From Pseudomonadota bacterium (GTDB lineage Bacteria; Myxococcota; Polyangia; Polyangiales; Polyangiaceae): a stretch of 14,111 nucleotides of DNA. The notes under the pieces were generated by a model that saw only the letters and a program-made list of their open reading frames with translations, had not been told where the DNA came from and ran no database searches. The stretch lies in the NCBI GenBank assembly GCA_023419055.1, contig JAEZYO010000222.1, positions 1-14,111 on the forward strand, written 5' to 3'. Position numbers and translations under genes: made by a program. This document shows positions 4,668 to 12,230 of this stretch, one piece after another (position 1 is the first letter of the stretch; each line of letters starts with the position of its first letter).

Positions 4668-7194
4668 GGCCACCAATCGTCTGAACGTAAAGTGAAACGC
4701 TGCGATCTCCGGCGGAGAAGAGCGCACCCTGACCGGAGCTTGCTCCCTTGGGGGACACGATCAAAGGCTCGCCCACCGGCGAAAGCTTCGGATCGAGCAC
4801 GAGCGTCCGCACCTGGTACATCCCGGTCTTGCCTTCGGTCCACTGCAAGAGCCAGTGATCGCGGGCGAGCGGCGCGGCGGACGGCGCGATCTGTCCGCCG
4901 CCGAGTCCTCCGGGAGGTGCCTCGAACTTGGTGCGAGTCCCCTGCGTGCTCCCGAGCGTGCCCGTGACGAGCTCGACGTGCCACGGCTCCTGGCTCGTCT
5001 CACGCGCCGCGAACACGACCAGCCAACGCGACGCGCTGACCGCCGCGAACGGCGTGCCGACGAGCTTGGGCGTGTCGAGCGCCACGAGCTCGGTTTGCTT
5101 GCTGCCGTCGACGTTCAAGAAACCGACCATCTCCTTGCCTTCGAGCCCGCCGACTCGGAAGGTGACGAGGTGCCCGGTGGGGTACGAAGCCACGCGGAGC
5201 TCGGTGACGGCGCTCTTCACGGGGAGCGGCCAGACCGCCTCCGGAGGCTCGCTGCCAGCGGCGCGCATCAGCGCGCTCTCGCCTGCGCCAATCACGAACG
5301 GCCTGGGGCCGTCCACGGCGCGCGGGTTCTTGAGGGCCTCGCTGTCGGCGCGCGCGAAGAAGTTTTCGCTGCCCGACGCGACCAGAGGGACCACCGAGCG
5401 TAGCGGCTGGTCGAACGCTTTTTGGAACGTGGGCTCGGCGTCCAACGTGTCCGGAGCGACCACGACGCCGACCGCCTTCTTCGAACTCTCCGCGAAGCCG
5501 AGCGCTGCGCGCCCGGACTGCGTCCGTGCAAGCAAGGGCGTGACGCTGCGGTCGATGGTCGCCCCGAGCCGAGCCGGGTGCGCCTGCACGCGACAAGCGA
5601 CGGGCGTCACGGGCGGAGGCGCCGAGGCGCTGTGCGGGGCCGCCTCCGCCGCGTCCTCGTTCGGAGCGCCTTGCCGCGACAGGAGCAAGAAGCCGCCCAG
5701 CAACGCGCACGCCGCCACGCCACCGAGCGCCACCAGCGCAGGCTTGAAGCGCCTCGCGGGCGGCGACTCGAGCGCGTTGTGCGGCGTCGACTTCACGCGG
5801 GCATCGACCTCCATCGCGGCAGGCGAACCCGTGGAGGAGAGCGCGTTCCGCGCTTCGGAGCGCGGCGCCGGTGCGGAACCGGAGCTCAAGGTGACCTCGA
5901 GCGGCGCCGGAAGGGGCAACGGCTTTACCACCGGGCGCGCGCTCGGCGGCGGCAAGTTCGGCTGCGGGAGCGGACCTTGAGGAGGAGCGCGCCGAACCGG
6001 AGGTGGAGGCGCGGGTGACCGCCCGAGCTCGACGACGGGGCCCGCGTGAATGATGGCCGGCGCGATCTCCGAGGGCGCGCGCGACAAGCTCGGCGCGGAC
6101 TCGGGGATGGTCGGCTGGATGGGGCGCGCGTCACCGAGCGCGCTGAACGACTCTTCCGGGATCGTCGGCATCGGGGGGCGCGCTTCACCGAGCACGTGAA
6201 CCACCGGAGTGTGCGCTGCCGGGCGCGCGGCGACTGCTTCGCGCGAGAGCGGGACACGCTGCGGCTGCACCGGGGCGAGGGCCTCGCGTCGCTGGGTCAC
6301 GGCGTTGTCGTCGACCGTGATCTCGCCGATGGGCGCGCTCCGGTTCGGGAGCGTCGTCATGGCCTCGGACTCGGGCGGCAGCGGCAACGGAGTGTCGACG
6401 GCGCTCTGCTCGCGCCCCAAGCGCGAGAGCACGCGTGGATCGAGCGCGGGACCGCCGAGCGAACTCCGCGGCGGCGGAGGTACCGCGGCGGGGGGGCGAA
6501 GCGTCGCCGTGGCCGGCGCCGCCTCGTCGCTCAACGTCGGCATCGGCGGGCGAGCCCCGGCGTAGCTCTCGGTCGAGCGCTCGAACGCGGCGAAGGACGC
6601 GCTCTGCGTCGAGACCACCGCCGTCGGCGGCTTGGGTTTCTCCTTCTGCAAGCCGAGCAGCCCGAAGCTGCTGGGCGGGGACTCTCGTTCCGGTGGGGGC
6701 GCCGGCTCGTCGTTCCGAGGCTGGGACTTGCGTTCACTCGGGAGGACGATCTTGGGCGGGGTCAGGTTCGGCCGCGGCAGCTTCAAGTGACCTGCGGCCC
6801 GTTCGACCGCCGCGCGACTGGCCTCGGACGGGGGCTCGGGCAACAGGGCGGCCGCGGCTTGGGCTGGCTCGGGGGGGCTAGGAGGCGCGCTGCCCCACTC
6901 CGCGTCCACGAGTGAAGCTCGCGAGTCGGGTGCGGGCGGAGCGGGCGGCTTGACGACCCCGCTCAACGAGGGCGGCGAGAGCCGCGCTTCGACGGCGCTG
7001 GGCGCGAGCGCGTCCGCGAGCTCGGCGATGCGGCTCGCGCTGGACCACTCGCTCCACCCGGTCTTCCAGACGAGCGTCTTCGGCGGCAGGGTGCCGCTCG
7101 AGAGCAGCGCGACCAGATCCCACTTCACGCCGGACTGCTCCTTGCCCAGCGTGTCGATCCATCGCCAGCTCACGTCGTCGGCGCGAAGTTTCAT
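4630..7194 (-). CDS. GYF_2-domain membrane protein with long proline-rich cytoplasmic arm and extracytoplasmic domain
   Basis: This encodes 854 residues. Residues about 8-60 fit the bacterial GYF_2 fold (W-x-W, S-G-x-K-W-D-L, S-G-T-L-P-P-K-T-L-V-W-K, W-S-E-W), a module for short protein ligands, often proline-rich; myxobacterial motility protein GltJ carries a similar domain. Residues about 65-480 are a disordered Pro/Ala/Arg arm with three copies of an A-R-P-x-x-P-T-(L/I) motif at 214-221, 338-345 and 356-363. One transmembrane segment follows at about 484-505 (PALVALGGVAACALLGGFLLL). Residues about 530-854 are extracytoplasmic, rich in beta-type segments, possibly a propeller-like domain, with Cys534 and Cys853 perhaps paired. 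The ATG at 7194 has CGGAGG 4 nt upstream. Its 3' end overlaps the lipoprotein gene at 4667. The inside-to-outside layout suggests a scaffold or signal coupler in the inner membrane. Exact function unknown. Confidence 0.85.
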   Translation of the reverse strand: MKLRADDVSWRWIDTLGKEQSGVKWDLVALLSSGTLPPKTLVWKTGWSEWSSASRIAELADALAPSAVEARLSPPSLSGVVKPPAPPAPDSRASLVDAEWGSAPPSPPEPAQAAAALLPEPPSEASRAAVERAAGHLKLPRPNLTPPKIVLPSERKSQPRNDEPAPPPERESPPSSFGLLGLQKEKPKPPTAVVSTQSASFAAFERSTESYAGARPPMPTLSDEAAPATATLRPPAAVPPPPRSSLGGPALDPRVLSRLGREQSAVDTPLPLPPESEAMTTLPNRSAPIGEITVDDNAVTQRREALAPVQPQRVPLSREAVAARPAAHTPVVHVLGEARPPMPTIPEESFSALGDARPIQPTIPESAPSLSRAPSEIAPAIIHAGPVVELGRSPAPPPPVRRAPPQGPLPQPNLPPPSARPVVKPLPLPAPLEVTLSSGSAPAPRSEARNALSSTGSPAAMEVDARVKSTPHNALESPPARRFKPALVALGGVAACALLGGFLLLSRQGAPNEDAAEAAPHSASAPPPVTPVACRVQAHPARLGATIDRSVTPLLARTQSGRAALGFAESSKKAVGVVVAPDTLDAEPTFQKAFDQPLRSVVPLVASGSENFFARADSEALKNPRAVDGPRPFVIGAGESALMRAAGSEPPEAVWPLPVKSAVTELRVASYPTGHLVTFRVGGLEGKEMVGFLNVDGSKQTELVALDTPKLVGTPFAAVSASRWLVVFAARETSQEPWHVELVTGTLGSTQGTRTKFEAPPGGLGGGQIAPSAAPLARDHWLLQWTEGKTGMYQVRTLVLDPKLSPVGEPLIVSPKGASSGQGALFSAGDRSVSLYVQTIGGHDELWATTLDCR

Positions 7195-7278
7195 TCTGCC
7201 TCCGAGCGCGAGCGCGCTCGAAGCGACAAGTATGCCCGAGATCAGCCGGGTGGCGCACGCCTACTTCGCCATCGTGGC

Positions 7279-7944
7279 TCAGGGTGTCCCAGCTCGAGCG
7301 AGCGCTATCACCCCGAGTACTTTCGCTCCTTCTGCCTCGAGAACGGCGAGACATGCCGACAAAGTCGCACCTGTGGTGACGACGTCGTCAACGAGGATCA
7401 CACGACCCGACATTCGCTTTTTCGCTCGACGCTCGGCGTCCCTCAAACGAAACGCGCGCGCGACGTTCTCGGATCGGTCCTCGCGAGACAGGCGCGCCTG
7501 CTGCTCGGTCTCGCGCCTGCGCTCGAGCAAGCGCGGCGCGAAGCGCGCGCGGTGTCGCTTCGAGAGAGCGCGCGCGAGCAACGCCGATTGGTTGTAGCCG
7601 CGCTCGACGAGGCGGCGAGCGTGCAGGGGCACGGGGACGAAGAGGTCATTCGCGCCGACGCCGAGCGGAGCGAGCTCCGCGTCGAGCAGCGTCGCGAACG
7701 TCCCGGCGAGCTCCGGGTGCCCGGCGAACTTGAAGCGCGAGATCGCTTCTTTGAGGGGTGACGTGTAGCGACCGAGCACGACGAGCGGGTACCCGTCGAG
7801 CTCCTCTACGGAAGCGCGCTCGAAGCAGCCGCAGTCTTTGCAGAACGCGTCGCGAGAAGGTGAGCCGCAAGCGGCGCAGCGCGCGGGCGCCACGAGCTCG
7901 AGCAAAGCTCTGACGATGCGATCGCCCGACGAGAGACCGTGCAT
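7279..7944 (-). CDS. comF: ComF family phosphoribosyltransferase-like protein
   Basis: This encodes 221 residues, the normal ComF length. An N-terminal zinc finger is visible (Cys23/Cys26 and Cys35/Cys38). The middle contains the ComF hallmarks VPVPLHARRLVERGYNQS (103-120) and the R-x-T-x-x-Q-x-x-L-x-x-x-x-R-x-x-N-V-x-x-A-F pattern at 144-165. The PRPP-binding loop of type I phosphoribosyltransferases, VILVDDVVTTGAT, is at 182-194. In naturally competent bacteria ComF proteins are needed for DNA uptake or processing; the reaction is not settled, and many non-competent species also carry the gene. GGAGG lies only 2 nt before the ATG at 7944, tight but usable. It stands 61 nt after the Nudix gene and 84 nt before the GYF gene on the same strand, so it is likely part of one transcript. 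Family assignment is firm. Confidence 0.92.
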   Translation of the reverse strand: MHGLSSGDRIVRALLELVAPARCAACGSPSRDAFCKDCGCFERASVEELDGYPLVVLGRYTSPLKEAISRFKFAGHPELAGTFATLLDAELAPLGVGANDLFVPVPLHARRLVERGYNQSALLARALSKRHRARFAPRLLERRRETEQQARLSREDRSENVARAFRLRDAERRAKKRMSGRVILVDDVVTTGATLSACLAVLEAEGAKVLGVIALARAGTP

Positions 7945-8005
7945 GACCTCCGGGTCGGTCGGCGCGCGGGCTCGGTTTCGTGGTTTCTCGAAGCGCGAGC
8001 GAGGA

Positions 8006-8407
<402 letters not shown>

Positions 8408-8437
8408 GTCACGAGCCCGTTTGCGGACGGGCCATGG

Positions 8438-9490
8438 TCAGTAGTCCACGCGGAAGAGCTGCTGCCCCATGAGGAGGATGTCCCCCGAGGCCAGCGCTCG
8501 TTCCGTGTAGAGGCGCGCGAACGTGCCGTTCGAGCTGCCGACGTCCGTGAGGTAGATCTTGCCGTCGGGGCCCTTGGCGATGCGGCAGTGGAGGCCCGAG
8601 ACGTAGCCGTCCTCCGAGAACAAGATGTCGCCGCGCTCGCGGCCGCAGTGGACGCCGCGCTCCGGGATCGGAAACGCGTTGCCCGTCGTGTCGCGACCGA
8701 TCACGAGCGCGAGCCGCCCGATGTAGCCCTTCGCAGGGCTGCCGAATCGCTCGACGCCGTCGGCTGACTTGGACTGCCCCTTGAGCTCCTCGAGGCGAAT
8801 GATCTCCTGACCGATGCGGAAGACGTCGCCGAAGTCGAGCGGGTAAGGCTCGTTCGGTCGGAGCTTGAGGTAGACGCCGTTCAGGGAGCCTTCGTCCTTC
8901 ACGGTGAGCTGCTGACGGCGGAGCAGCGTGGCGTGGCGCGGCGAAAGGTAGCTGTCACCCGCGAAGATGGAGCCGGTATCACGACCCAGGGTGACCGAGG
9001 GGCCGTCGGGCAGGCGCCAGGTTCCCGCCTCGCTGCCGTCCGCGCGGAGCGCGGTCAGCGTGACCGGGAAGGAGCCGGCGGCGCTCGGCATCGCCTGGGC
9101 GGCGACGGAAGCCGAAGGCACGGGCGCGGCGCCGGCGAGCGCGGACAGGTTGTATCCGCACGACGCGCAGAACTTGTTACCGGTGCCGTTCACGTGACCG
9201 CATTGCGGGCAAGTGACGGTCGCGCTCGTGGGCGGCGCGGACGGAACCTGCGCCGAAGGTCGCGGTGCGGCCACGGGAGCGGGTGCAGCTGCGGGGCGCG
9301 GCGCCGCAGCGGCGGGAGCCGGAGCTGGCGCAGGAGCGGCCGCAGGCGCCTGTTGAGCGGGGACGCCATGTGGAGGCGTCGCGGCGGTGAACGGCTTGGC
9401 GGCTGCGCCGCGCGGCAACTCCGCGCCGCAGCCCAAACAGAACTTGTAGTGGTCCTGGTTCTCCTTGCCGCACTTCGAACAAGTGATCAC
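8438..9490 (-). CDS. double zinc-ribbon, double FHA-domain protein
   Basis: This encodes 350 residues from the GTG at 9490. It is cytoplasmic, with no signal or membrane segment. Residues 4-21 form a C-x2-C-x10-C-x2-C zinc ribbon, followed by an Ala/Pro-rich linker (about 36-90). Residues 94-111 form a second C-x2-C-x10-C-x2-C ribbon. FHA domain 1 covers about 143-235, with Gly169-Arg170, S-P-R-H (183-186) and S-L-N-G (202-205). FHA domain 2 covers about 256-350, with Gly283-Arg284, S-G-L-H (298-301) and S-S-N-G-T (319-323). Both domains keep the Arg, Ser/His and Asn that bind phosphothreonine peptides. The product is probably a reader of Ser/Thr-kinase signalling that brings phosphorylated partners together. 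The start is fixed by GGAGG 6 nt upstream and by a promoter at 9563-9590 that would exclude the farther ATG at 9583. It heads the run FHA-Nudix-comF-GYF-lipoprotein. Confidence 0.9.
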   Translation of the reverse strand: MITCSKCGKENQDHYKFCLGCGAELPRGAAAKPFTAATPPHGVPAQQAPAAAPAPAPAPAAAAPRPAAAPAPVAAPRPSAQVPSAPPTSATVTCPQCGHVNGTGNKFCASCGYNLSALAGAAPVPSASVAAQAMPSAAGSFPVTLTALRADGSEAGTWRLPDGPSVTLGRDTGSIFAGDSYLSPRHATLLRRQQLTVKDEGSLNGVYLKLRPNEPYPLDFGDVFRIGQEIIRLEELKGQSKSADGVERFGSPAKGYIGRLALVIGRDTTGNAFPIPERGVHCGRERGDILFSEDGYVSGLHCRIAKGPDGKIYLTDVGSSNGTFARLYTERALASGDILLMGQQLFRVDY

Positions 9491-9496
9491 GTGTGG

Positions 9497-9501
9497 CCTC
9501 C
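9497..9501 (-). promoter_or_regulatory. ribosome binding site GGAGG for the FHA gene
   Basis: GGAGG on the minus strand is 6 nt before the GTG at 9490. It supports this start over the ATG at 9583 in the same frame. Confidence 0.75.
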
Positions 9502-9562
9502 CTGGGGCGCGGTCTGCGAAGTCGAGCGACGTTCCAAAGATGGACGCGCTCGTAACCGCGCG

Positions 9563-9590
9563 ATTATCCACGACCCTTTCCAATGGTCAA
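9563..9590 (-). promoter_or_regulatory. sigma70-like promoter for the FHA gene cluster
   Basis: On the minus strand TTGACC (9590-9585) and GATAAT (9568-9563) are separated by 16 bp, each matching five of six consensus bases. This is striking in DNA of this GC content. Transcription would begin near 9556, giving a leader of about 65 nt before the GTG at 9490. It lies in the 114-nt gap after ruvA, so the FHA cluster need not depend on read-through from ruvA. Confidence 0.6.
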
Positions 9591-9604
9591 GGACCCGGAG
9601 GCGC

Positions 9605-10198
9605 TCAGGAGGAGAGGGCGACCAGCGCTTCCCGGATGAGATCGCCGAGCGGAGCCGAGTCGACCCTCGGGCCGAGGCTCGCGACCGCTTTCTCCGCGTC
9701 TGCCGCTCGGTAACCCATGTTGGTGAGCGCGCTCAGCAAGCGGCCGCGCGTGCCGCCGGCCGGCTGGCTGGGTGTCGGGCCGTCGCCCGGCACGTCGGTG
9801 AGCTTGTCCTTGAGCTCGACCAACAAACGTTCCGCCGTGCGCTTCCCGATCCCGGGCACCTTGGTCAGTCGAGCCAGGTCCCCGTTCCGCACCGCACGCG
9901 CCAGATCACCGATCGGTAGCGCCGAGAGCATGCCGAGCGCCGTCTTCGGGCCCACGTTCGGCACGGAGAGCAACAAGCGGAACACCTGTCGCTCGCGCTC
10001 GCTCGCGAAGCCGAAGAGCTCGAAGGCGTCTTCCCTCACGTGCGTGTGGATCACGAGCTCCACGTCGTCACCGCTCCGCTTGGCGCGGCCGAGCGCGCCT
10101 GCGGGGATCGTGACCTCGTAGCCGACGCCGCCGACGTCGACCAGCACCGTGCCGCTCACTTCGTCCGGTGCCACGCGCCCGCGCAGGCGACCAATCAT
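9605..10198 (-). CDS. ruvA: Holliday junction branch migration protein RuvA
   Basis: This encodes 197 residues, the normal RuvA length. RuvA tetramers hold Holliday junctions flat and load the RuvB helicase rings that drive branch migration, and RuvC then cuts. The N-terminal OB domain is unmistakable (MIGRLRGRV at 1-9, VGGVGYEV at 22-29, HTHVREDAFELFGF at 51-64). Two helix-hairpin-helix motifs follow: SVPNVGPKTALGML (78-91) and KVPGIGKRTAERLL (113-126). A short Pro/Gly linker (136-150) leads to the C-terminal three-helix RuvB-binding domain (about 151-197). The gene starts 6 nt after the stop of the cytochrome-like lipoprotein, with no strong ribosome site, so it is probably translated by coupling. 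ruvC and ruvB are not next to it, unlike the common ruvCAB order; FHA, Nudix and comF follow instead. Confidence 0.97.
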   Translation of the reverse strand: MIGRLRGRVAPDEVSGTVLVDVGGVGYEVTIPAGALGRAKRSGDDVELVIHTHVREDAFELFGFASERERQVFRLLLSVPNVGPKTALGMLSALPIGDLARAVRNGDLARLTKVPGIGKRTAERLLVELKDKLTDVPGDGPTPSQPAGGTRGRLLSALTNMGYRAADAEKAVASLGPRVDSAPLGDLIREALVALSS

Positions 10199-10204
10199 AC
10201 AGGC

Positions 10205-10825
10205 TCAATTATCCTGAGCGCCCTGCGCAATCCAGCGCCGAATCGCGTCCTTCTGATCGGCGTTCAACTGGCCGGGTTGGTCACGGGGCGGCATCGGATC
10301 GCCGCAGGCTGCCTCCGGGCAATGCAAAACGCCCTCGAACTCGACCTCGCAGGACAGCTTTCGTTCGTCCTGGCACGCGTAGATCTTGTCGACGAGAAAG
10401 CTCTTCTCGGGGGCGCCGGGGAACACGAGCGCGCGATCGTCGGCGCTCCTCGACACCTTCTTCAACCCGCTCACGATGCGAGCATAGAGCACGGCGTCGA
10501 GGGGCGTCGTCGTGTCGCTCGCGGGAGGTCCCAGGTAGAGATCGAGCGCGGGGTAGACGAGCTTGGGGTCGGTCCCCGGTGCCGTGCCGTGGCACTCGGT
10601 GGCGGTGCAGCTCCCGCGCAGGATCGGAAAGACGGTGGTCGCGAACGAGACCGGCGGCGTCGAGAGGTCGACGTCGGGGTTCGGCTCTTCGCAGCGACCG
10701 CAGGCGGGGTTCCTGCTCCCGGCTCCGCTGTCCGAAGGCGTGTCGCTGCCACCGCAGCCCGAAGCCGCCGCACCGAAAGCCAAGAGCGCCGTAGCAGTCG
10801 TAGCGAGCCGCGTGACGAGCAACAT
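10205..10825 (-). CDS. cytochrome-like lipoprotein with C-x4-C-H motif
   Basis: This encodes 206 residues from the ATG at 10825, preceded by GAGGTG 5 nt upstream. The signal peptide ends in FGAAASGC, giving lipidation at Cys24. The mature chain follows a pattern common in myxobacterial and planctomycete cytochrome-c-like proteins: V-F-P-I-L-R-x-x-C then C-H (residues 65-79), a middle domain, then D-P-M-P-P (177-180) and an end Q-K-D-A-I-R-R-W-I-A-Q-G-A (191-203). The heme-like site here is Cys73-x4-Cys78-His79, not the usual C-x2-C-H. C-x4-C-H does bind heme in tetraheme cytochromes c3, but other cysteines (42, 45, 151, 159, 169, 174) suggest disulfides instead. Met178 could be an axial ligand. 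It is transcribed ahead of ruvA with a 6-nt gap and diverges from the lipoprotein at 10949. Heme binding is unproven. Confidence 0.8.
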   Translation of the reverse strand: MLLVTRLATTATALLAFGAAASGCGGSDTPSDSGAGSRNPACGRCEEPNPDVDLSTPPVSFATTVFPILRGSCTATECHGTAPGTDPKLVYPALDLYLGPPASDTTTPLDAVLYARIVSGLKKVSRSADDRALVFPGAPEKSFLVDKIYACQDERKLSCEVEFEGVLHCPEAACGDPMPPRDQPGQLNADQKDAIRRWIAQGAQDN

Positions 10826-10948
10826 GGATTCACCTCGCGCGAGCGGCCGGCTCCTCCCCGAAGTCGGAGCGAAAGGGCCGGCCAGCCTACTTTTCGTAGC
10901 AGAAAACGCGTGGGGGCCGAGGGTGGGCCGTGGTAAGGCCGACCTCGG
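10826..10948. promoter_or_regulatory. divergent intergenic region with inverted repeats
   Basis: This 123-nt gap must hold the promoters of both the lipoprotein-ruvA pair (left) and the small lipoprotein (right). I find no convincing sigma70 pair. It contains a near-central inverted repeat, TTTTC-GTAGCA-GAAAA (10891-10906), the only AT-rich spot. It also contains a nested GC-rich repeat (GGCCGG 10845-10850 with CCGGCC 10878-10883, enclosing CTCC 10851-10854 with GGAG 10866-10869) that could fold in the leader of the leftward transcript. Confidence 0.4.
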
Positions 10949-11275
10949 ATGGCGCACCAAGCTCGAAGCTTCGCGAAGATGTTCGCGCTGGGTTTTCTGA
11001 CCCTCACGATGGGCGTCGCACTTTTGTCGTGCGGTGGGTCTGCGAGCGAAACACCGCCACCACTCGAGCCGCACCCCGCGAATCTCCACTACTCGCGCTC
11101 GAGCACAGCGTTATCCTCGGTGGATCTTCCCGCGGAGCCCGACGCGGGAGCGAGCGAGCCGTCCGCGCCCTCTGCCGTCCCGTACGAAGCCCCGCCCGCC
11201 GCTGACGCTCCGGCGCCGCGCACTTGGGGTGCGGATCCGGTTCGAAAGAGCCCGCCGGGCCCGGCGCTCAAGTAG
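10949..11275 (+). CDS. small proline-rich lipoprotein
   Basis: From the ATG at 10949 this is 108 residues. An ATG at 10979 would give 98 and an equally good signal peptide. The hydrophobic stretch MFALGFLTLTMGVALLSC ends in a good lipobox (L-L-S-C) with Cys28. The mature part, about 80 residues, is rich in Pro, Ala, Ser and Glu and has no predicted fold, which suggests a flexible envelope linker or a surface peptide. The ribosome site is unclear (AAGG about 10 nt before the first ATG, CGAAG just before the second). It diverges from the cytochrome-like lipoprotein and ends 9 nt before the convergent TPR gene's stop. No family recognised. Codon use looks like its neighbours and a signal peptide is present, so I accept it as real. 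Confidence 0.65.
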   Translation: MAHQARSFAKMFALGFLTLTMGVALLSCGGSASETPPPLEPHPANLHYSRSSTALSSVDLPAEPDAGASEPSAPSAVPYEAPPAADAPAPRTWGADPVRKSPPGPALK

Positions 11276-11284
11276 AGCTCGCGC

Positions 11285-12169
11285 TCAGAACTGACCGACG
11301 AGCTCGAGGCCGGCGAAGCCGGGCGAGGTGACCGGCACCGCTCGCATCGGCGGTGTCGCGGACGCGCTGCTCTTCTCCTTGGGAGACAGGAAGTACCAGA
11401 CGATGCCGCCCACCAAGAGCGCGCCGCCCACGCCGGCGACGGCGCTTCCGACGTTCATGCGCGTGCGAGCAGAGTTTGCCGGATCGAGCTCGTCCTCGGG
11501 GCAGAAGCGATGGTTCTCCGGGTCGCCACAGTGGCTCGCGTACTCGTCGACGTCGCTCTTCGCGGTGAGGTGCAGCACACCCCCGCCGATGAACATGGCG
11601 CCGCCGACGCCGGCCACGACGAGCGGCAGGATCGGGCGCGAACCTTCGTCGACCTCGGAGGTGTTCGCGGGAGGCGGAACCGGAGAGGCCTCGGGCTCGC
11701 CCGCGCCGGGGGCCGGCTCGGCTGACTTCGGCTGCTTTTGCGCCTGGGCCGCGGCCTCGTCGTTGTCGATCTGCTTCTTCAGCACCTCGATCCGACGGGT
11801 GATTTGAGGCCGGTCCGGCGCGTTCTGTTCCCGCGCGAGGAAGGTCTCGAGCGCCATGACCGCTTGCTTTCGCTGCCCGTCGAGCTCGTAGGCCCGCGCC
11901 AGGTTCAAGAGCATTTGGTGCTTGGTGCAGTCGCGGCGGTAGGCGTCCTCCCAGTAGAGGATGGCGCGCGGGTAGTCGGCTTCGTTGAAGGAGACGTTAC
12001 CAGCTTGAAATGCGGCCTTGGCGGCGGTGGTGTCGGACTCGCTCGGCTCGCGAGTGCACTCGGGGTAGGGCTTGGCTTCATCGGCGGCATGGGCAAACGC
12101 CGGGACGAGCGTGAGCGCGGCGAAGGCGCAGTACGCACCAGGCCGAGCCCGCAAAAACCCTTTCATCAT
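11285..12169 (-). CDS. TPR protein with signal peptide and two transmembrane segments
   Basis: This encodes 294 residues from the first of two adjacent ATGs; a GGAG lies 11 nt upstream of it. Residues 1-29 are a cleavable signal peptide ending A-F-A-H-A-A. Residues about 48-115 hold two TPR-like helical pairs (AAFQAGNVSFNEADYPRAI, then LLNLARAYELDGQRKQAV). A Pro/Ala/Glu linker (about 140-178) precedes two hydrophobic segments at about 180-201 and 240-262. These enclose a 38-residue loop with Cys214 and Cys223, probably a disulfide. The tail ends P-G-F-A-G-L-E-L-V-G-Q-F with a terminal Phe. This general layout recurs in the protein at 12411-14111. The TPR part is likely periplasmic. A plausible promoter is at 12202-12230. 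It is probably an inner-membrane-anchored scaffold; its partner is unknown. Confidence 0.8.
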   Translation of the reverse strand: MMKGFLRARPGAYCAFAALTLVPAFAHAADEAKPYPECTREPSESDTTAAKAAFQAGNVSFNEADYPRAILYWEDAYRRDCTKHQMLLNLARAYELDGQRKQAVMALETFLAREQNAPDRPQITRRIEVLKKQIDNDEAAAQAQKQPKSAEPAPGAGEPEASPVPPPANTSEVDEGSRPILPLVVAGVGGAMFIGGGVLHLTAKSDVDEYASHCGDPENHRFCPEDELDPANSARTRMNVGSAVAGVGGALLVGGIVWYFLSPKEKSSASATPPMRAVPVTSPGFAGLELVGQF

Positions 12170-12201
12170 CGCTACAAACGCTCCTAGAGGTTAAGTCGGA
12201 T

Positions 12202-12230
12202 AGCATAGAAGGCCTCCGCCCGAATCCCAA
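12202..12230 (-). promoter_or_regulatory. probable sigma70-like promoter for the 11285-12169 gene
   Basis: On the minus strand TTGGGA (12230-12225) and TATGCT (12207-12202) are spaced by exactly 17 bp, each with four of six consensus matches. Transcription would start near 12195, about 25 nt before the ATG at 12169, leaving room for the GGAG ribosome site. Confidence 0.45.

Noticed and set aside
3849..4967. 372-residue plus-strand frame opposite the lipoprotein and the GYF gene
   Set aside because: Arg/Leu/Glu-rich shadow without start signals. The minus frames carry a signal peptide and a GYF protein.
6094..6192. Repeated DNA words suggesting a CRISPR-like or tandem DNA repeat
   Set aside because: The similarity comes from a repeated protein motif in the GYF protein. 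Only two close copies exist, with diverged DNA and no spacers.
7209..7220. 12-bp perfect palindrome CGAGCGCGCTCG before the GYF gene
   Set aside because: Words of alternating G and C such as this are frequent by chance in this base composition, and there is no second copy or nearby promoter to support an operator.
8933..9919. 328-residue plus-strand frame opposite the FHA gene and ruvA
   Set aside because: It runs antisense to two well-identified genes and has Arg/Gly-rich composition typical of a shadow.
10040..10936. 298-residue plus-strand frame opposite ruvA and the cytochrome-like lipoprotein
   Set aside because: Antisense to recognised genes and without any family pattern.
10826..11089. 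N-terminal extension of the cytochrome-like lipoprotein from an ATG at 11089
   Set aside because: It would bury the signal peptide in the middle of the protein. The ATG at 10825 has a GAGGTG ribosome site and places the signal at the N terminus.
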